Below, piece after piece: positions 1 to 8,652 of a stretch of DNA of 22,169 bases (its first letter is position 1; each line of letters opens with the position of its first letter). Under the pieces are notes generated by a model that worked only from the letters and a program-made list of their open reading frames with translations, was not told the DNA's origin and made no database searches. Source of the stretch: an uncultured Bacteroidota bacterium (lineage in GTDB: Bacteria > Bacteroidota > Ignavibacteria > UBA10030 > UBA8401); contig CALETH010000015.1 of the NCBI GenBank assembly GCA_937920105.1, forward strand, positions 1 through 22,169. The letters run 5' to 3'. The position numbers were made by a program, and so were the translations under genes.

Positions 1-1
1 A

Positions 2-1582
2 ACATCTCTCTATCTACCAATAGCAAATATCGCAGAAGAAGAATTACAAAAAATTCCTGAAGAATTGAGAACACCGCAACTTTCTCGAAAAGAATCTTTA
101 CGATTTTTATTTTTTAGAACGCTTTCCACACATGGAATACTTGACGAAAATTATTTTTGTGAACGATACAGTGCAAAAGAAAACGAAGTCAAAGAAATTT
201 TGGAAATTCTCAGAAAAGAAGAAAATATCATAGAGGGAAAATTTAATAATGCAGAAGTAAATCAATGGGCGTACAAACCAAATCTCGAAAAAATTCATAA
301 TGCCTCACTGTTTTTGCGTCGAAAAGAAATTCAAACAGTACCACTTTCAACATTCACAAAATTTCTCCTTCATTGGCAACATCGTACATCACAAGAAAAT
401 GAAATTTACAATGTTTGTGAACAATTACAGGGAATTTTTCTTCCATCTCAAATTTGGCACAATGACATTTTTTCACCACGGATGAAATTTTATTCTCAAG
501 AAATGTTACAAACATTATGTTCACAAGGAGAAATTGTATGTATTGGTACGAAAGGCGGGAAAATCAGTTGGGTTTTTCGTGGAGAAGAAAATAATGTTAT
601 AAGTGAAAATGTTGAACTTTCATCATCATCGCAAAAAGTATATGAATTTTTACAAAAAAACGGCGCATCATTTTTTTCAGTAATACGAGAAGAATTAGAA
701 TATTCCTTACCAATACTTACCAAAGCCATTTCCGAATTATTTTGGAATGGATTTATTACCAATGATATTGTAGAAGAAGTTTTAAATATAAAACGATATA
801 AAAATTCAGCCGAAGAAAATATTTTACCGGAAGAACGATATACATTATCTAATCCAATGCGAAATAGAATGAAAAATGTTGCAATGAATTCTGTTCGAAA
901 AGCGTTAAAAAATATTCCGGGATGGAATGGAAGATGGTCAGTAATTCACAAAAAAAATATTCCTGTAGAAGACCAAATAAAAAAGCAAGCAGAGCAATTG
1001 TTATTGCGGTATGGAATTGTTGCACGAGAATTAGTAAAACGCGAAGAGTATTTACTTCCGTGGTCTTTATTGGCAATGGAATTTCAACGAATGGAAATGC
1101 GTGGAGAAATTCGTCGCGGATATTTTGTTGAAGGACTTTCCGGAATGCAATTTGCACATCCCGAAGCAGTAAAAAATTTATACAATGTTTCTCAAAACAC
1201 CACTGAAAAAATTATTATTCTCAATACCTGCGACCCAGCAAATCCGTATGGAATTGGAATAGAGTTGCCAAAAGGTTTTCCAGAATTTTTTCGTTACACG
1301 CGTTCACCGCAAAATTACATTATTTTTTTTGATGGTGTTCCAATAATGGTAGTAGAAAATTTTGGGACAAAAATTATTTCATTACAAGAAATTTCTAAAG
1401 AAATTTTCGAAAATGCACTGCAAGAATTTCTTATCTATCTTCGTTCATATCATAAAACACTCAAAGCAATTACGGTTGAATATTGCAATGATGAACGTCC
1501 AAACGTCAGTAGATTTTCAGAAATTTTTGAACGATTAGGGTTTTACAGAGAAAAAATGCAGACGTTGAGAGTGGAATTGTAA
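2..1582 (+). CDS. Lhr-like ATP-dependent helicase, C-terminal part (5' end outside window)
   Basis: This frame is open from the window edge, so the TTG at 65 is only the first start-like codon and not the true start. About 526 codons are visible. The motor domains (Walker A, DEAH) are absent and must lie upstream. What is seen matches the C-terminal half of the Lhr (large helicase-related) family: a winged-helix-like stretch, then GRWSVI, then RYGIVAREL, then RRGYFVEGLSGMQFAHPEAV, then the family hallmark CDPANPYG. Lhr proteins are 3'-5' helicases acting on DNA or RNA:DNA hybrids and are linked to DNA repair. It ends in TAA, and a convergent gene follows after about 130 bp. Base use matches the neighbours. 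The family call is confident; the in vivo role is not shown here. Confidence 0.82.
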   Translation, partial: TSLYLPIANIAEEELQKIPEELRTPQLSRKESLRFLFFRTLSTHGILDENYFCERYSAKENEVKEILEILRKEENIIEGKFNNAEVNQWAYKPNLEKIHNASLFLRRKEIQTVPLSTFTKFLLHWQHRTSQENEIYNVCEQLQGIFLPSQIWHNDIFSPRMKFYSQEMLQTLCSQGEIVCIGTKGGKISWVFRGEENNVISENVELSSSSQKVYEFLQKNGASFFSVIREELEYSLPILTKAISELFWNGFITNDIVEEVLNIKRYKNSAEENILPEERYTLSNPMRNRMKNVAMNSVRKALKNIPGWNGRWSVIHKKNIPVEDQIKKQAEQLLLRYGIVARELVKREEYLLPWSLLAMEFQRMEMRGEIRRGYFVEGLSGMQFAHPEAVKNLYNVSQNTTEKIIILNTCDPANPYGIGIELPKGFPEFFRYTRSPQNYIIFFDGVPIMVVENFGTKIISLQEISKEIFENALQEFLIYLRSYHKTLKAITVEYCNDERPNVSRFSEIFERLGFYREKMQTLRVEL

Positions 1583-1661
1583 AATTAGTAGATGAGTATT
1601 TAAGTAGTGAAGGAAAATATTCCAGACATTTATGTCGAGGAACTAATTACCTAAAAACAAT

Positions 1662-1677
1662 TTGGACTTTAGTCCAA
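1662..1677. terminator. Small inverted repeat between convergent genes
   Basis: TTGGAC, loop TTTA, GTCCAA forms a 6-bp stem between the stop codons of the helicase and the minus-strand fusion gene. Read on the minus strand it is followed by a T-rich run, so it could end minus-strand transcription. The stem is short and evidence is weak. Confidence 0.3.
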
Positions 1678-1711
1678 CAATTATAAAACGTCCTGTAATA
1701 TTAGACATCTT

Positions 1712-3394
1712 TTATATCGAACGCACAATATCATCTACAATATTTTTTACTAATTCATTTTCCTTCCAAATATATTTTGGTGTAATGAGCCAATTATTGC
1801 ATACATTGTTCACTAATGATTTTCGTACAACAAGAAGCACAGGAATATCTATAGAAAAAATAATTTCGCTTAGTGATTCTGCCCAACCATTTCCTTGCAA
1901 TTCTAACGGTCCAACTTCATCAATAATAATAAGAGATAAATTTCGCAAAGATTTTTTCCCAAGAATTTTTTTACCAAACTCCAAACCATCTTTCGTAAAA
2001 TAAAATTCTCCAATTTTTTGTTCATACAAAGAAATATTTTTTCTACATAAAATTTTTTGTTCGTTTGTTTGAATATCAATAATATCAAAGCCAATTCGTT
2101 CTCCGTTTTCATGCACACCTTTCGCAATAATTCCCCCAACAGAAATATTTTTTTGCTGTAATTCTTCTATAATTTTTAAAACCAATGTAGTTTTCCCACT
2201 CTGTTTTTCACCAGTCAAAATAAATATTGGAGATTTTCGTAAGATAAAAGAATTATAATTTTTTAACCATTCTATTCCACTAGCAAAAAGAGTGTTTATT
2301 ATAACAAATGGTTTTAAAAGAAATTTTTTTTCGTTATCTCTAAATTTCAGAGCGGAAATCATTGTTGGAAGAGCAGCAAAAGAAATTTCTAATGTTGCAG
2401 GAAGTGTAGAAAAGTTTTTGCGGAAGAAAAAATTAATAATTTTAGGATTTCTTAGTTCTTTTCCGATAACACTAAATGCTGTTATTACAAAAACAGCTCT
2501 CAATAGCATAAAAAAGCCATGATATGAAAATGTATCTACAATAAATCCTGCTAAAAGAATAATTACAGTAAAAATGATAAAAGAAGGTGTCAAAAAAATT
2601 CTTTTCCAAATATTTTTATAACGAGTATGAATTATAATAGAATAGAGAAAAACAAAACTTATTGTTATCCACAACGAAGAATTGGCAATCAAAAAAATGC
2701 CTAAAGGGAGAAGAAAAAAATGTGCAAAGAGAATAATAAGAGAAAACGATTGAGAAGGATTTGTGAAAAGTGTTTCAGTGTGAGTTTCAGTGCTTTTCTC
2801 TATTATAATAGAAGAATGTAAATTTTTTGCAATATTTTTTCCAAAAAATGCTGCAATACTTCCTAAAATTATCGGAAGGATAAAGAGAATAAGTAATGAA
2901 TAATATGGATGAGGAAGTTGAATATGTAATGTTTGTTCAACAAACAAAAACATTTTTTTCAACAACGTTGCAATTTCAAAACCAAATGTAATAAGCAGAG
3001 AAATAATTTTTTGAATCAGTGGAATTGATGTTGCGATGATGCAGCCAATGATATATCCAACAAAATTTTTTCTGAAAATGAAAATTGATATTTCAAGAAT
3101 ACATGCTTCAATAATTATTCCAAGCATTGGTCCTAAAATAACAGCACTAGGAGAAATTGATTTCATACAAGCACAGACAACACCGGATTTCCAAATAATT
3201 CCGTATTCTTTCCAAAGAAAACTTCCTGCCGTGAGAATGCACATTCCAAAAGCAGAAAGTAAAACACCGGTAAATGGAAAATGAATATTGTGAAGAAAAC
3301 TTCCCATCACAACTTCTCCGGAAGCCCACATACTTCCGAGAAGAGCGGCTTTCAACCATTGTGGGGAAATATTTTTTTGTAAAGATGCATTCAT
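1712..3394 (-). CDS. Membrane protein (ECF transporter-like) fused to a THEP1-type NTPase
   Basis: The protein has 560 residues. Residues 385-560 are a P-loop NTPase of the THEP1 (NTPase_1) type: Walker A GEKQSGKT at 395-402, then GGIIAKG and ERIGFDI, and the diagnostic Walker B IIIDEVGPLEL at 489-499. Residues 1-380 are mostly hydrophobic with roughly ten membrane spans in two blocks. The first (about 10-185) contains a conserved-looking KSISPSAVILGP and recalls small ECF S-type substrate-binding subunits. The second (about 215-370) recalls EcfT/CbiQ transmembrane subunits (MLLRAVFVITAFSVIG, then LPATLEISFAALPTMISAL). THEP1 proteins hydrolyse NTPs; the substrate of this fusion is unknown. 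A vitamin or nucleoside-related uptake or coupling role is inference from fold resemblance. No Shine-Dalgarno site is seen; a TATAAT ends 9 bp before the ATG. THEP1 domain confident, transporter assignment tentative. Confidence 0.72.
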   Translation of the reverse strand: MNASLQKNISPQWLKAALLGSMWASGEVVMGSFLHNIHFPFTGVLLSAFGMCILTAGSFLWKEYGIIWKSGVVCACMKSISPSAVILGPMLGIIIEACILEISIFIFRKNFVGYIIGCIIATSIPLIQKIISLLITFGFEIATLLKKMFLFVEQTLHIQLPHPYYSLLILFILPIILGSIAAFFGKNIAKNLHSSIIIEKSTETHTETLFTNPSQSFSLIILFAHFFLLPLGIFLIANSSLWITISFVFLYSIIIHTRYKNIWKRIFLTPSFIIFTVIILLAGFIVDTFSYHGFFMLLRAVFVITAFSVIGKELRNPKIINFFFRKNFSTLPATLEISFAALPTMISALKFRDNEKKFLLKPFVIINTLFASGIEWLKNYNSFILRKSPIFILTGEKQSGKTTLVLKIIEELQQKNISVGGIIAKGVHENGERIGFDIIDIQTNEQKILCRKNISLYEQKIGEFYFTKDGLEFGKKILGKKSLRNLSLIIIDEVGPLELQGNGWAESLSEIIFSIDIPVLLVVRKSLVNNVCNNWLITPKYIWKENELVKNIVDDIVRSI

Positions 3395-3403
3395 TCTATT
3401 TGC

Positions 3404-3409
3404 ATTATA
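3404..3409 (-). promoter_or_regulatory. Possible -10 element of the THEP1 fusion gene
   Basis: On the minus strand this reads TATAAT and ends 9 bp before the ATG at 3394. No good -35 is seen. If used, the mRNA would start almost at the start codon. Confidence 0.3.
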
Positions 3410-3450
3410 GTAAAATTTTCTCTAACATTTTTTTATTTCTTTATCGGTGC

Positions 3451-3481
3451 GACCCCACAGGTTTTAAAAACCTGTGAGGTC
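3451..3481. repeat. Long palindrome in a divergent promoter region
   Basis: Arms 3451-3465 and 3467-3481 are 15 bp each with a single central base. They pair except at one position, which is C-A on the plus strand but a G-U wobble in a minus-strand RNA. The core GGTTTTAAAAACC resembles the palindromes at 16241 and 16277. It lies upstream of both flanking genes, so a simple terminator role is unlikely. It looks like a dispersed palindromic element. Confidence 0.7.
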
Positions 3482-3504
3482 TAATACTACAAAAAACTAT
3501 TTTT

Positions 3505-4626
3505 ATGGAAAAAATCTTTTTTACCACTATTGTTTTTTTCTCTTACAGTTTTTCGCAGCAAAGCACACTCACCATCAATGTTGTTGTACCCTCACCAATA
3601 AATGATACAATATATATTACTGGCGATAACTCACAATGGGGAGATTGGAATCCACAAGCAACACCAATGAAAAAAATCAATGATTCATTATGGAGTATTC
3701 AAAATACATTTCCAACACCATCATTTCTTGAATTTAAAATTACAAGAGGTTCGTGGTCTAATCAAGCAATCTATCAACAAGGAATTATTCCTAATAACAC
3801 ACGATGTATATTGAAAAACGATACAACAATTACATTATATCCAATTGGTTGGAGTAATACTATTAATTCTTCAATAGGAAAAATAATTGGTACGGTAAAG
3901 TATCATAAAGCGATAAAAGGAAAAGGTCTTAATTATTCAAGAGATGTTATTGTATGGTTGCCACCATCATATTATAAGTCAAAAAATAATTATCCTGTTT
4001 TGTATATGCATGATGGACAAAATATTATTGACCCTTCAACTTCATTTTTAGGATATGATTGGAGAATTGATGATGTTGTTGATAGTCTAATAAAAATGAA
4101 TCAAATACAGGAAATAATTATTATTGGAATCTACAATACTCCAGACCGCACGTTAGAATATTCTGACACAGAATTAGGCAAAAATTATGCTAATTTTGTT
4201 GTGAATAAATTGAAACCGTTTATAGATTCAACCTATCGAACAAAACCAGATAAAAAAAATACTGCAATAATGGGTTCTTCCATGGGCGGATTAATTTCTT
4301 TTCTTTTTGCATGGTGGTATCCAAACACATTTTCTTCAGCAGGATGTCTTTCCAGTGCATTTTTGGTAGATGATAATAAAATTTTGAAAGAAGTAAAAAA
4401 TTATAATGGAAAAAAGAAAAACGTTCGTTTTTATTTAGATGATGGCGGAGTTGGTTTGGATGAAAAACTTAAACCCGGTTATGATGAAATGATTACGTTG
4501 TTAAAAAATCAAGGATATAAAAAAGGAAATGACCTTGAATATTTTTATGATGAAACTGCAGAACACAACGAACAAGCGTGGGCGAAAAGGATTTGGAGAC
4601 CATTAAAGTTTATGTTTGGAAAGTAA
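3505..4626 (+). CDS. Secreted esterase with N-terminal starch-binding-like (CBM20) domain
   Basis: The protein has 373 residues. A signal peptide covers residues 1-17. Residues 20-115 look like a CBM20-type beta-sandwich (NVVVPSPINDTIYITGDNS, then WGDWNP, then LEFKITRGSW). Residues 125-373 are an alpha/beta-hydrolase of the putative esterase (esterase D/Fes) family: LPPSYY, YPVLYMHDGQN, nucleophile elbow GSSMG with Ser259, a likely acid around Asp312/313, and His354 in EHNEQAW. The family includes feruloyl, acetyl-xylan and siderophore esterases; the substrate here is not shown. It has no T9SS tail, so it is probably periplasmic or exported another way. The next gene begins 83 bp downstream. 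Confidence 0.82.
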   Translation: MEKIFFTTIVFFSYSFSQQSTLTINVVVPSPINDTIYITGDNSQWGDWNPQATPMKKINDSLWSIQNTFPTPSFLEFKITRGSWSNQAIYQQGIIPNNTRCILKNDTTITLYPIGWSNTINSSIGKIIGTVKYHKAIKGKGLNYSRDVIVWLPPSYYKSKNNYPVLYMHDGQNIIDPSTSFLGYDWRIDDVVDSLIKMNQIQEIIIIGIYNTPDRTLEYSDTELGKNYANFVVNKLKPFIDSTYRTKPDKKNTAIMGSSMGGLISFLFAWWYPNTFSSAGCLSSAFLVDDNKILKEVKNYNGKKKNVRFYLDDGGVGLDEKLKPGYDEMITLLKNQGYKKGNDLEYFYDETAEHNEQAWAKRIWRPLKFMFGK

Positions 4627-4652
4627 TTTTCGGTATCTTTTTTGGAAAAAAT

Positions 4653-4667
4653 CTTGTATTTTACAAG
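4653..4667. terminator. Short hairpin between esterase and OmpH genes
   Basis: CTTGTA, TTT, TACAAG is a 6-bp stem with a 3-base loop, followed after a few bases by a T-rich stretch. It may be a weak terminator or chance in AT-rich DNA. Confidence 0.25.
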
Positions 4668-4697
4668 CCAATAAGTTTATTTATTCATTTATTTTTT

Positions 4698-4704
4698 AGA
4701 GGAG
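4698..4704 (+). promoter_or_regulatory. Shine-Dalgarno site deciding a GTG start
   Basis: AGAGGAG lies 5 bases before the GTG at 4710. It is one of few clear ribosome binding sites in the window and fixes the start of the OmpH gene, ruling out an upstream ATG at 4578 inside the esterase gene. Confidence 0.8.
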
Positions 4705-4709
4705 TTCTT

Positions 4710-5255
4710 GTGAACAAAAATTTTTTCACAAAAACATTAATAGTTGTAATGTTTTTAAGTGCTTTTTTTGGATTTACGCAACAAAGCGTTGCACAATTAA
4801 AAATCGGTTATGTTAATTCTGAAACTATTCTAAAAGAATTACCGGAAGCCAAAGAAGCCCAATCCAAATTGGAAGGAATGGTAAAAGTATGGCAAGATGA
4901 ATTGGAAAAAATGTCCAAATCATTACAAGAGAAGTATGAAGATTATCAAAAAAAGCAAAGCATGTATAATGAAACAGTAAAACAAGCAGAGCAAAAAAAA
5001 CTTCTTGAAGAAGAGCAAAAAATGAATTTGTATCGGCAAGAAAAATTTGGTCAACAAGGTGAACTTGCAATGCAACGAGAAAAAATCATGAAACCAATTC
5101 AAGATAAAGTCTTCAAATCAATCGAAAAAATCGCAAAAGACCAAAAACTTTCTTTTGTATTTGATAAAGCAACCGATGTTCCTCTTTTATATGCAGATGC
5201 TTCCTATGACTACACTTATAAAGTCATTGATATGTTAAAACGCGGCGGGAAGTAA
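4710..5255 (+). CDS. OmpH/Skp-family periplasmic chaperone
   Basis: Starting at GTG 4710 gives 181 residues with a good signal peptide (hydrophobic LIVVMFLSAFFGF, cleavage probably near SVAQ). The mature N-terminus LKIGYVNSETILKELPEA is typical of the OmpH/Skp family. Residues 40-130 are a charged, Gln/Lys/Glu-rich coiled coil forming the tentacles of the Skp trimer. The C-terminus LSFVFDKATDVPLLYADASYDYTYKVIDML closes the beta-body. Skp-like proteins hold unfolded outer-membrane proteins in the periplasm on their way to the BAM complex, so the gene implies an outer membrane. It has its own strong Shine-Dalgarno site and is probably transcribed alone; it ends in an inverted repeat. Confidence 0.9.
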   Translation: MNKNFFTKTLIVVMFLSAFFGFTQQSVAQLKIGYVNSETILKELPEAKEAQSKLEGMVKVWQDELEKMSKSLQEKYEDYQKKQSMYNETVKQAEQKKLLEEEQKMNLYRQEKFGQQGELAMQREKIMKPIQDKVFKSIEKIAKDQKLSFVFDKATDVPLLYADASYDYTYKVIDMLKRGGK

Positions 5256-5265
5256 TAACAAATTT

Positions 5266-5299
5266 TCACGCAGAGACGCTAAGTCGCGTCTTTGCGTGA
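5266..5299. repeat. GC-richer inverted repeat between convergent genes
   Basis: Arms TCACGCAGAGACGC (5266-5279) and GCGTCTTTGCGTGA (5286-5299) pair over 14 bp with one G-U wobble on the plus strand and a 6-base loop. It sits between two convergent stop codons and is clearly more GC-rich than its surroundings. It may act as a bidirectional terminator, though neither side has a strong T run. The sequence type recurs as intergenic repeats in many genomes. Confidence 0.65.
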
Positions 5300-5305
5300 G
5301 AAAAA

Positions 5306-7015
5306 TTAATTCTTTTCAAACGCCCTTCCTACAATACCATCAGCAGTACGCAATTCATAAATATATTTTCCCGAAACAAATTTTTTCCCATCTAAACGAA
5401 CAACATATTTCCCCGGCTCTTGAGTAGTTTTTATTACAGAAATAATTTTTTTTGTTTCTATATTTTGCACCAATAATTCCACCAATCCTTTTTGATAAAT
5501 TTGATAGGCAATGTACGTTTTTTCGGAAAATGGATTTGGAAAGTTTTGTGAAAGCACTGGCTTACTTTCTAACATTAACTTTGTAAGAAAAGGAATTTGT
5601 TGATGTGGTAAAGAAGCAAGTTGTGTTGGAGAAATGCTCTCATTGCCAATTCTATCCACAGAGGTAACTGTATAATAACACTTCATCCCAATAATATTTT
5701 TTAATGTATCATATAATGAAGTTTGTGTTTTTGGGAGAATTTTAAAAATATGTTCTGGATTATTAACATCTGGCTCTTTATTAACAGCACGATATACAAC
5801 AAAACGTTCCGGTTTTTCACCATCAGCAACACTCCATTGAATTAAATTTATCGAAGCAGAAATTTCTTTTGTTTGAATATTGATTGGCGAAGGTGGTGGA
5901 ATAGAATCTTTCCAAGGCATTGGCGAAACAAGTGCAGGGAAAGGATAGACTTGCGGCATTTGCAAAACATTTTCATATCGAAAAAAAGATTCTCCGTTAC
6001 TTTGTGCCAAACGAGAAAGAGTAATTTGTTCTTCAACTTCTGCTAAAACCTGCTCTTTATAAATTCCCACTCCAATGTACACATGTCTATTATAAGTATT
6101 ACGTAACCAATCTAACGAAACCAAACGAAAATCTGGGTCTGCGGGAGAAGTTTGCTCACCAAAACTCCAATACACTTGTGGAACAATATAGTCGTGAATT
6201 TTTTCTTGTAACCAACGTCGCGAATCTTGAGAAGCATCCAAAAAACTGGAAAAGGCAAATTGTGCTGTAGCAATAGGTTTATAAATTCCCAATGGAGCAG
6301 AACCAATTTTTACCCACGGTTTTTCTTTGGTAATATCAATATACATTTCTCGAACAAATTCTGTAATATTATTTCTTCTCCACTCATCACGAGCAACACC
6401 ATCACTCAATTGTTGAAATGTTTGTTCATCATCAAAATCTTTTCCCGGATAACGAATGTAATCAAAATGAAACCCATCAACATCATAATTGCGGATAATT
6501 TCCATAGCAAGATTTTTTGTGTATTCCCGTGCTTCGGGAATTCCCATATCCATCCACCATTCATTTTCATAATATCGTAACCACTCCGGTTTTTTAAGAA
6601 CAAGATGTTGCGGTGTTGTATTTGGAGGAGTATTTTTTGAATACACTTTTGCAACATTAAACCAAGCATGAATTTCCATTCCGCGTTTGTGGGCTTCATC
6701 AATAGCAAATGTTAATGGGTCCCAGCCGGGATTTTTCCCAAACGTTCCTGTCAATTCCATTGCCCACGGTTCATATTGAGATTGAAATAAAACGGTTCCG
6801 CGAGGTCGTACTTGGAAAAAAATAGTATTAAAATTTCGTTGTTGGAGAATATCAAAAATTTGTATCAATTCTTTTTTTTGCTCATCCATTTTTTTTGAAC
6901 GAGGCCAATCCATACCGCCAAGAGTAGTAACCCACACAGCACGAACTTCATATTTTGGAGAAAAAGAAAAAGTAATTGAAGAGAAGAAGAGGAAGAAGTA
7001 GAAAAATTTTTTCAT
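5306..7015 (-). CDS. Secreted GHL10-type glycoside hydrolase with T9SS sorting domain
   Basis: The protein has 569 residues. A signal peptide spans 1-18. Residues 21-350 match the glycosyl-hydrolase-like GHL10 (DUF187) family: EVRAVWVTTLGGMDWPRS, FFQVRPRGTVLFQSQYEPWA, AHKRGMEIHAWFN and DGFHFDYIRYP at 180-190, whose acidic residues fit a TIM-barrel active site. Relatives act on polysaccharides or peptidoglycan-like glycans; the substrate is not known here. Residues 385-465 look like a fibronectin type III domain (LIQWSVADGE, FVVYRAVN, YYTVTSVDRIGN). Residues 487-569 are a type A T9SS sorting domain: VLSQNFPNPF, then GLVELLVQNIETKK, then VSGKYIYELRT. This implies export across the outer membrane by a T9SS encoded elsewhere. 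TATAAT ends 7 bp before the ATG. Confidence 0.88.
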   Translation of the reverse strand: MKKFFYFFLFFSSITFSFSPKYEVRAVWVTTLGGMDWPRSKKMDEQKKELIQIFDILQQRNFNTIFFQVRPRGTVLFQSQYEPWAMELTGTFGKNPGWDPLTFAIDEAHKRGMEIHAWFNVAKVYSKNTPPNTTPQHLVLKKPEWLRYYENEWWMDMGIPEAREYTKNLAMEIIRNYDVDGFHFDYIRYPGKDFDDEQTFQQLSDGVARDEWRRNNITEFVREMYIDITKEKPWVKIGSAPLGIYKPIATAQFAFSSFLDASQDSRRWLQEKIHDYIVPQVYWSFGEQTSPADPDFRLVSLDWLRNTYNRHVYIGVGIYKEQVLAEVEEQITLSRLAQSNGESFFRYENVLQMPQVYPFPALVSPMPWKDSIPPPSPINIQTKEISASINLIQWSVADGEKPERFVVYRAVNKEPDVNNPEHIFKILPKTQTSLYDTLKNIIGMKCYYTVTSVDRIGNESISPTQLASLPHQQIPFLTKLMLESKPVLSQNFPNPFSEKTYIAYQIYQKGLVELLVQNIETKKIISVIKTTQEPGKYVVRLDGKKFVSGKYIYELRTADGIVGRAFEKN

Positions 7016-7022
7016 AGAATAT

Positions 7023-7028
7023 ATTATA
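7023..7028 (-). promoter_or_regulatory. Possible -10 element of the GHL10 gene
   Basis: On the minus strand this reads TATAAT, 7 bp before the ATG at 7015. No convincing -35 or Shine-Dalgarno site accompanies it. Confidence 0.3.
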
Positions 7029-7126
7029 AGTGACTTAGCTATGTGAGCAGTTTTAAAATAACAAAACTTTGTTTGATTTTCATACTCAATCTCTCTATCT
7101 TTTTTTCACAATAAAAATCCATTCAT

Positions 7127-7132
7127 CATAAT
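7127..7132 (+). promoter_or_regulatory. Possible -10 element of the POT transporter gene
   Basis: CATAAT ends 8 bp before the ATG at 7141, the same short spacing as for the divergent gene. No Shine-Dalgarno site is present. Confidence 0.25.
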
Positions 7133-7140
7133 TCTTTTTT

Positions 7141-8625
7141 ATGAATACAGAACAACAATCCAATGACAAATCCTTTTTCGGTCATCCACGAGGACTTGCA
7201 ACATTATTTTTTACAGAAATTTGGGAACGTTTCAGTTACTACGGAATGAGAGCATTGCTCGTTCTCTTTATGACAGCTCCTCTTGCAACAGGCGGATTAG
7301 CATACAGTGCAGAAAAAGCCGGAATCATTTATGGATTATATACATCTTTAGTGTATATGCTCAGCGTTCCTGGCGGTTGGATTGCTGATAGAATTTTAGG
7401 ACAAAGAAAAAGCGTACTCATCGGTGGAATTATTATTGCGTTGGGACATTTTAGTATGGCAATTCACAGCGTAGAGTTTTTTTATCTCGGACTTCTTCTC
7501 ATCATTATTGGAACAGGATTATTAAAACCCAACATCAGTACAATGGTTGGTGGATTGTATCAAAAAGAAGATGTGCGACGTGATGCCGGCTTTTCCATTT
7601 TCTATATGGGAATCAATATCGGAGCAATGATTTCTCCAATTGTGTGTGGATATTTAGGACAAAATATTGATTGGCATTTGGGCTTTACTGCTGCTGGTTT
7701 TGGAATGGTTTTAGGAGTCGTACAATACATTTTTGGTGGAAAACATTTGCACAATGTAGGATTGCGTTCAGAAAGTCATACAACCTTTTCTACACTCTTC
7801 AAACAAAATCCAAAATTTAAAACAGGAACTATTATTACAATAGGATTATTTTTAATTATTGCGATATTGCAATTTTTAAATATAATTTCAATAACAATAG
7901 AAACATTGTCCATCGCTGTAGGAGTTATATTATTAGTATTACCTATCGCATATATTACGCAAATGTTAACTCTTGGTGGATTTGAAACTGCAGAAAAAAA
8001 ACGCATCAGCGTAGTATTTATTCTCTTTATTTTTTCAGCACTATTTTGGTCTGCCTTTGAACAAGCCGGTTCATCACTCAACTTATTCGCCGATAGATTA
8101 TCCAACAATGTTATTTTTGGAATAGAATTTCCATCTAGTTGGTATCAAGCAATAAATTCTATTTTTATTATTTCGCTTGCACCAGTTATTGGTTGGATTT
8201 GGATTAAACTAAAAAAACATGAACCATCAAGTCCAACAAAATTTAGTTTTGGTTTAATTTTTGTGGGACTTGGTTTTGCTGCTATTGCATTTGCAGCAAC
8301 ATTTGCAACACCAGAAGCAAGAGTAAACCCAATGTGGTTAGTTCTTGTGTATCTTCTTCACACCATTGGTGAATTATGTTTAAGCCCAGTAGGATTAAGT
8401 ATGGTAACAAAACTTTCTCCGCAACGAGTAGTTGCACAAATGATGGGAGTCTGGTTTCTCTCTCTTTCTGTAGGAAATTATATTGGCGGACAAGTTGCAT
8501 CACTTTTTGAAAAACTCCCCTTACCACAATTGTTTGGAGCAGTTTTTGCCGTAACCGGTATCGCAGGGGTATTGTTAATTGTTCTTACAAAACCCATTAA
8601 AAATCTCATGGGTGGAGTAAAATAA
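7141..8625 (+). CDS. POT/PTR2-family proton-coupled peptide transporter
   Basis: The 494-residue inner-membrane protein is of normal length for the family, with 12-14 membrane spans. The first helix carries the POT signature ExxER at 26-30 followed by FSYYG. The PTR2 signature region GFSIFYMGINIGAMISPIVCG follows at roughly residues 150-170. Later helices include FWSAFEQAGSSLNLFAD and GELCLSPVGLSMVTKLSP, both typical of bacterial di/tripeptide transporters such as DtpT. It imports di- and tripeptides with protons. It is divergent from the GHL10 hydrolase and 27 bp upstream of a TPR gene on the same strand, so it may lead that transcription unit. Confidence 0.93.
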   Translation: MNTEQQSNDKSFFGHPRGLATLFFTEIWERFSYYGMRALLVLFMTAPLATGGLAYSAEKAGIIYGLYTSLVYMLSVPGGWIADRILGQRKSVLIGGIIIALGHFSMAIHSVEFFYLGLLLIIIGTGLLKPNISTMVGGLYQKEDVRRDAGFSIFYMGINIGAMISPIVCGYLGQNIDWHLGFTAAGFGMVLGVVQYIFGGKHLHNVGLRSESHTTFSTLFKQNPKFKTGTIITIGLFLIIAILQFLNIISITIETLSIAVGVILLVLPIAYITQMLTLGGFETAEKKRISVVFILFIFSALFWSAFEQAGSSLNLFADRLSNNVIFGIEFPSSWYQAINSIFIISLAPVIGWIWIKLKKHEPSSPTKFSFGLIFVGLGFAAIAFAATFATPEARVNPMWLVLVYLLHTIGELCLSPVGLSMVTKLSPQRVVAQMMGVWFLSLSVGNYIGGQVASLFEKLPLPQLFGAVFAVTGIAGVLLIVLTKPIKNLMGGVK

Positions 8626-8652
8626 ATTTTTGAGGTTGATGAAAGAACTATT

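Noticed and set aside
65..67. TTG as the start of the Lhr-like gene
   Set aside because: The frame is open to the window edge and the helicase motor domains are missing, so the true start is upstream.
849..1157. Minus-strand reading frame inside the helicase
   Set aside because: It is a shadow of the clear Lhr coding frame, with no start signal and no recognisable protein.
3451..3481. Intrinsic terminator
   Set aside because: It lies between two divergent starts and has no T run after either arm.
4578..4709. N-terminal extension of the OmpH protein
   Set aside because: It overlaps the esterase gene and would bury the signal peptide; GTG 4710 has a strong Shine-Dalgarno site.
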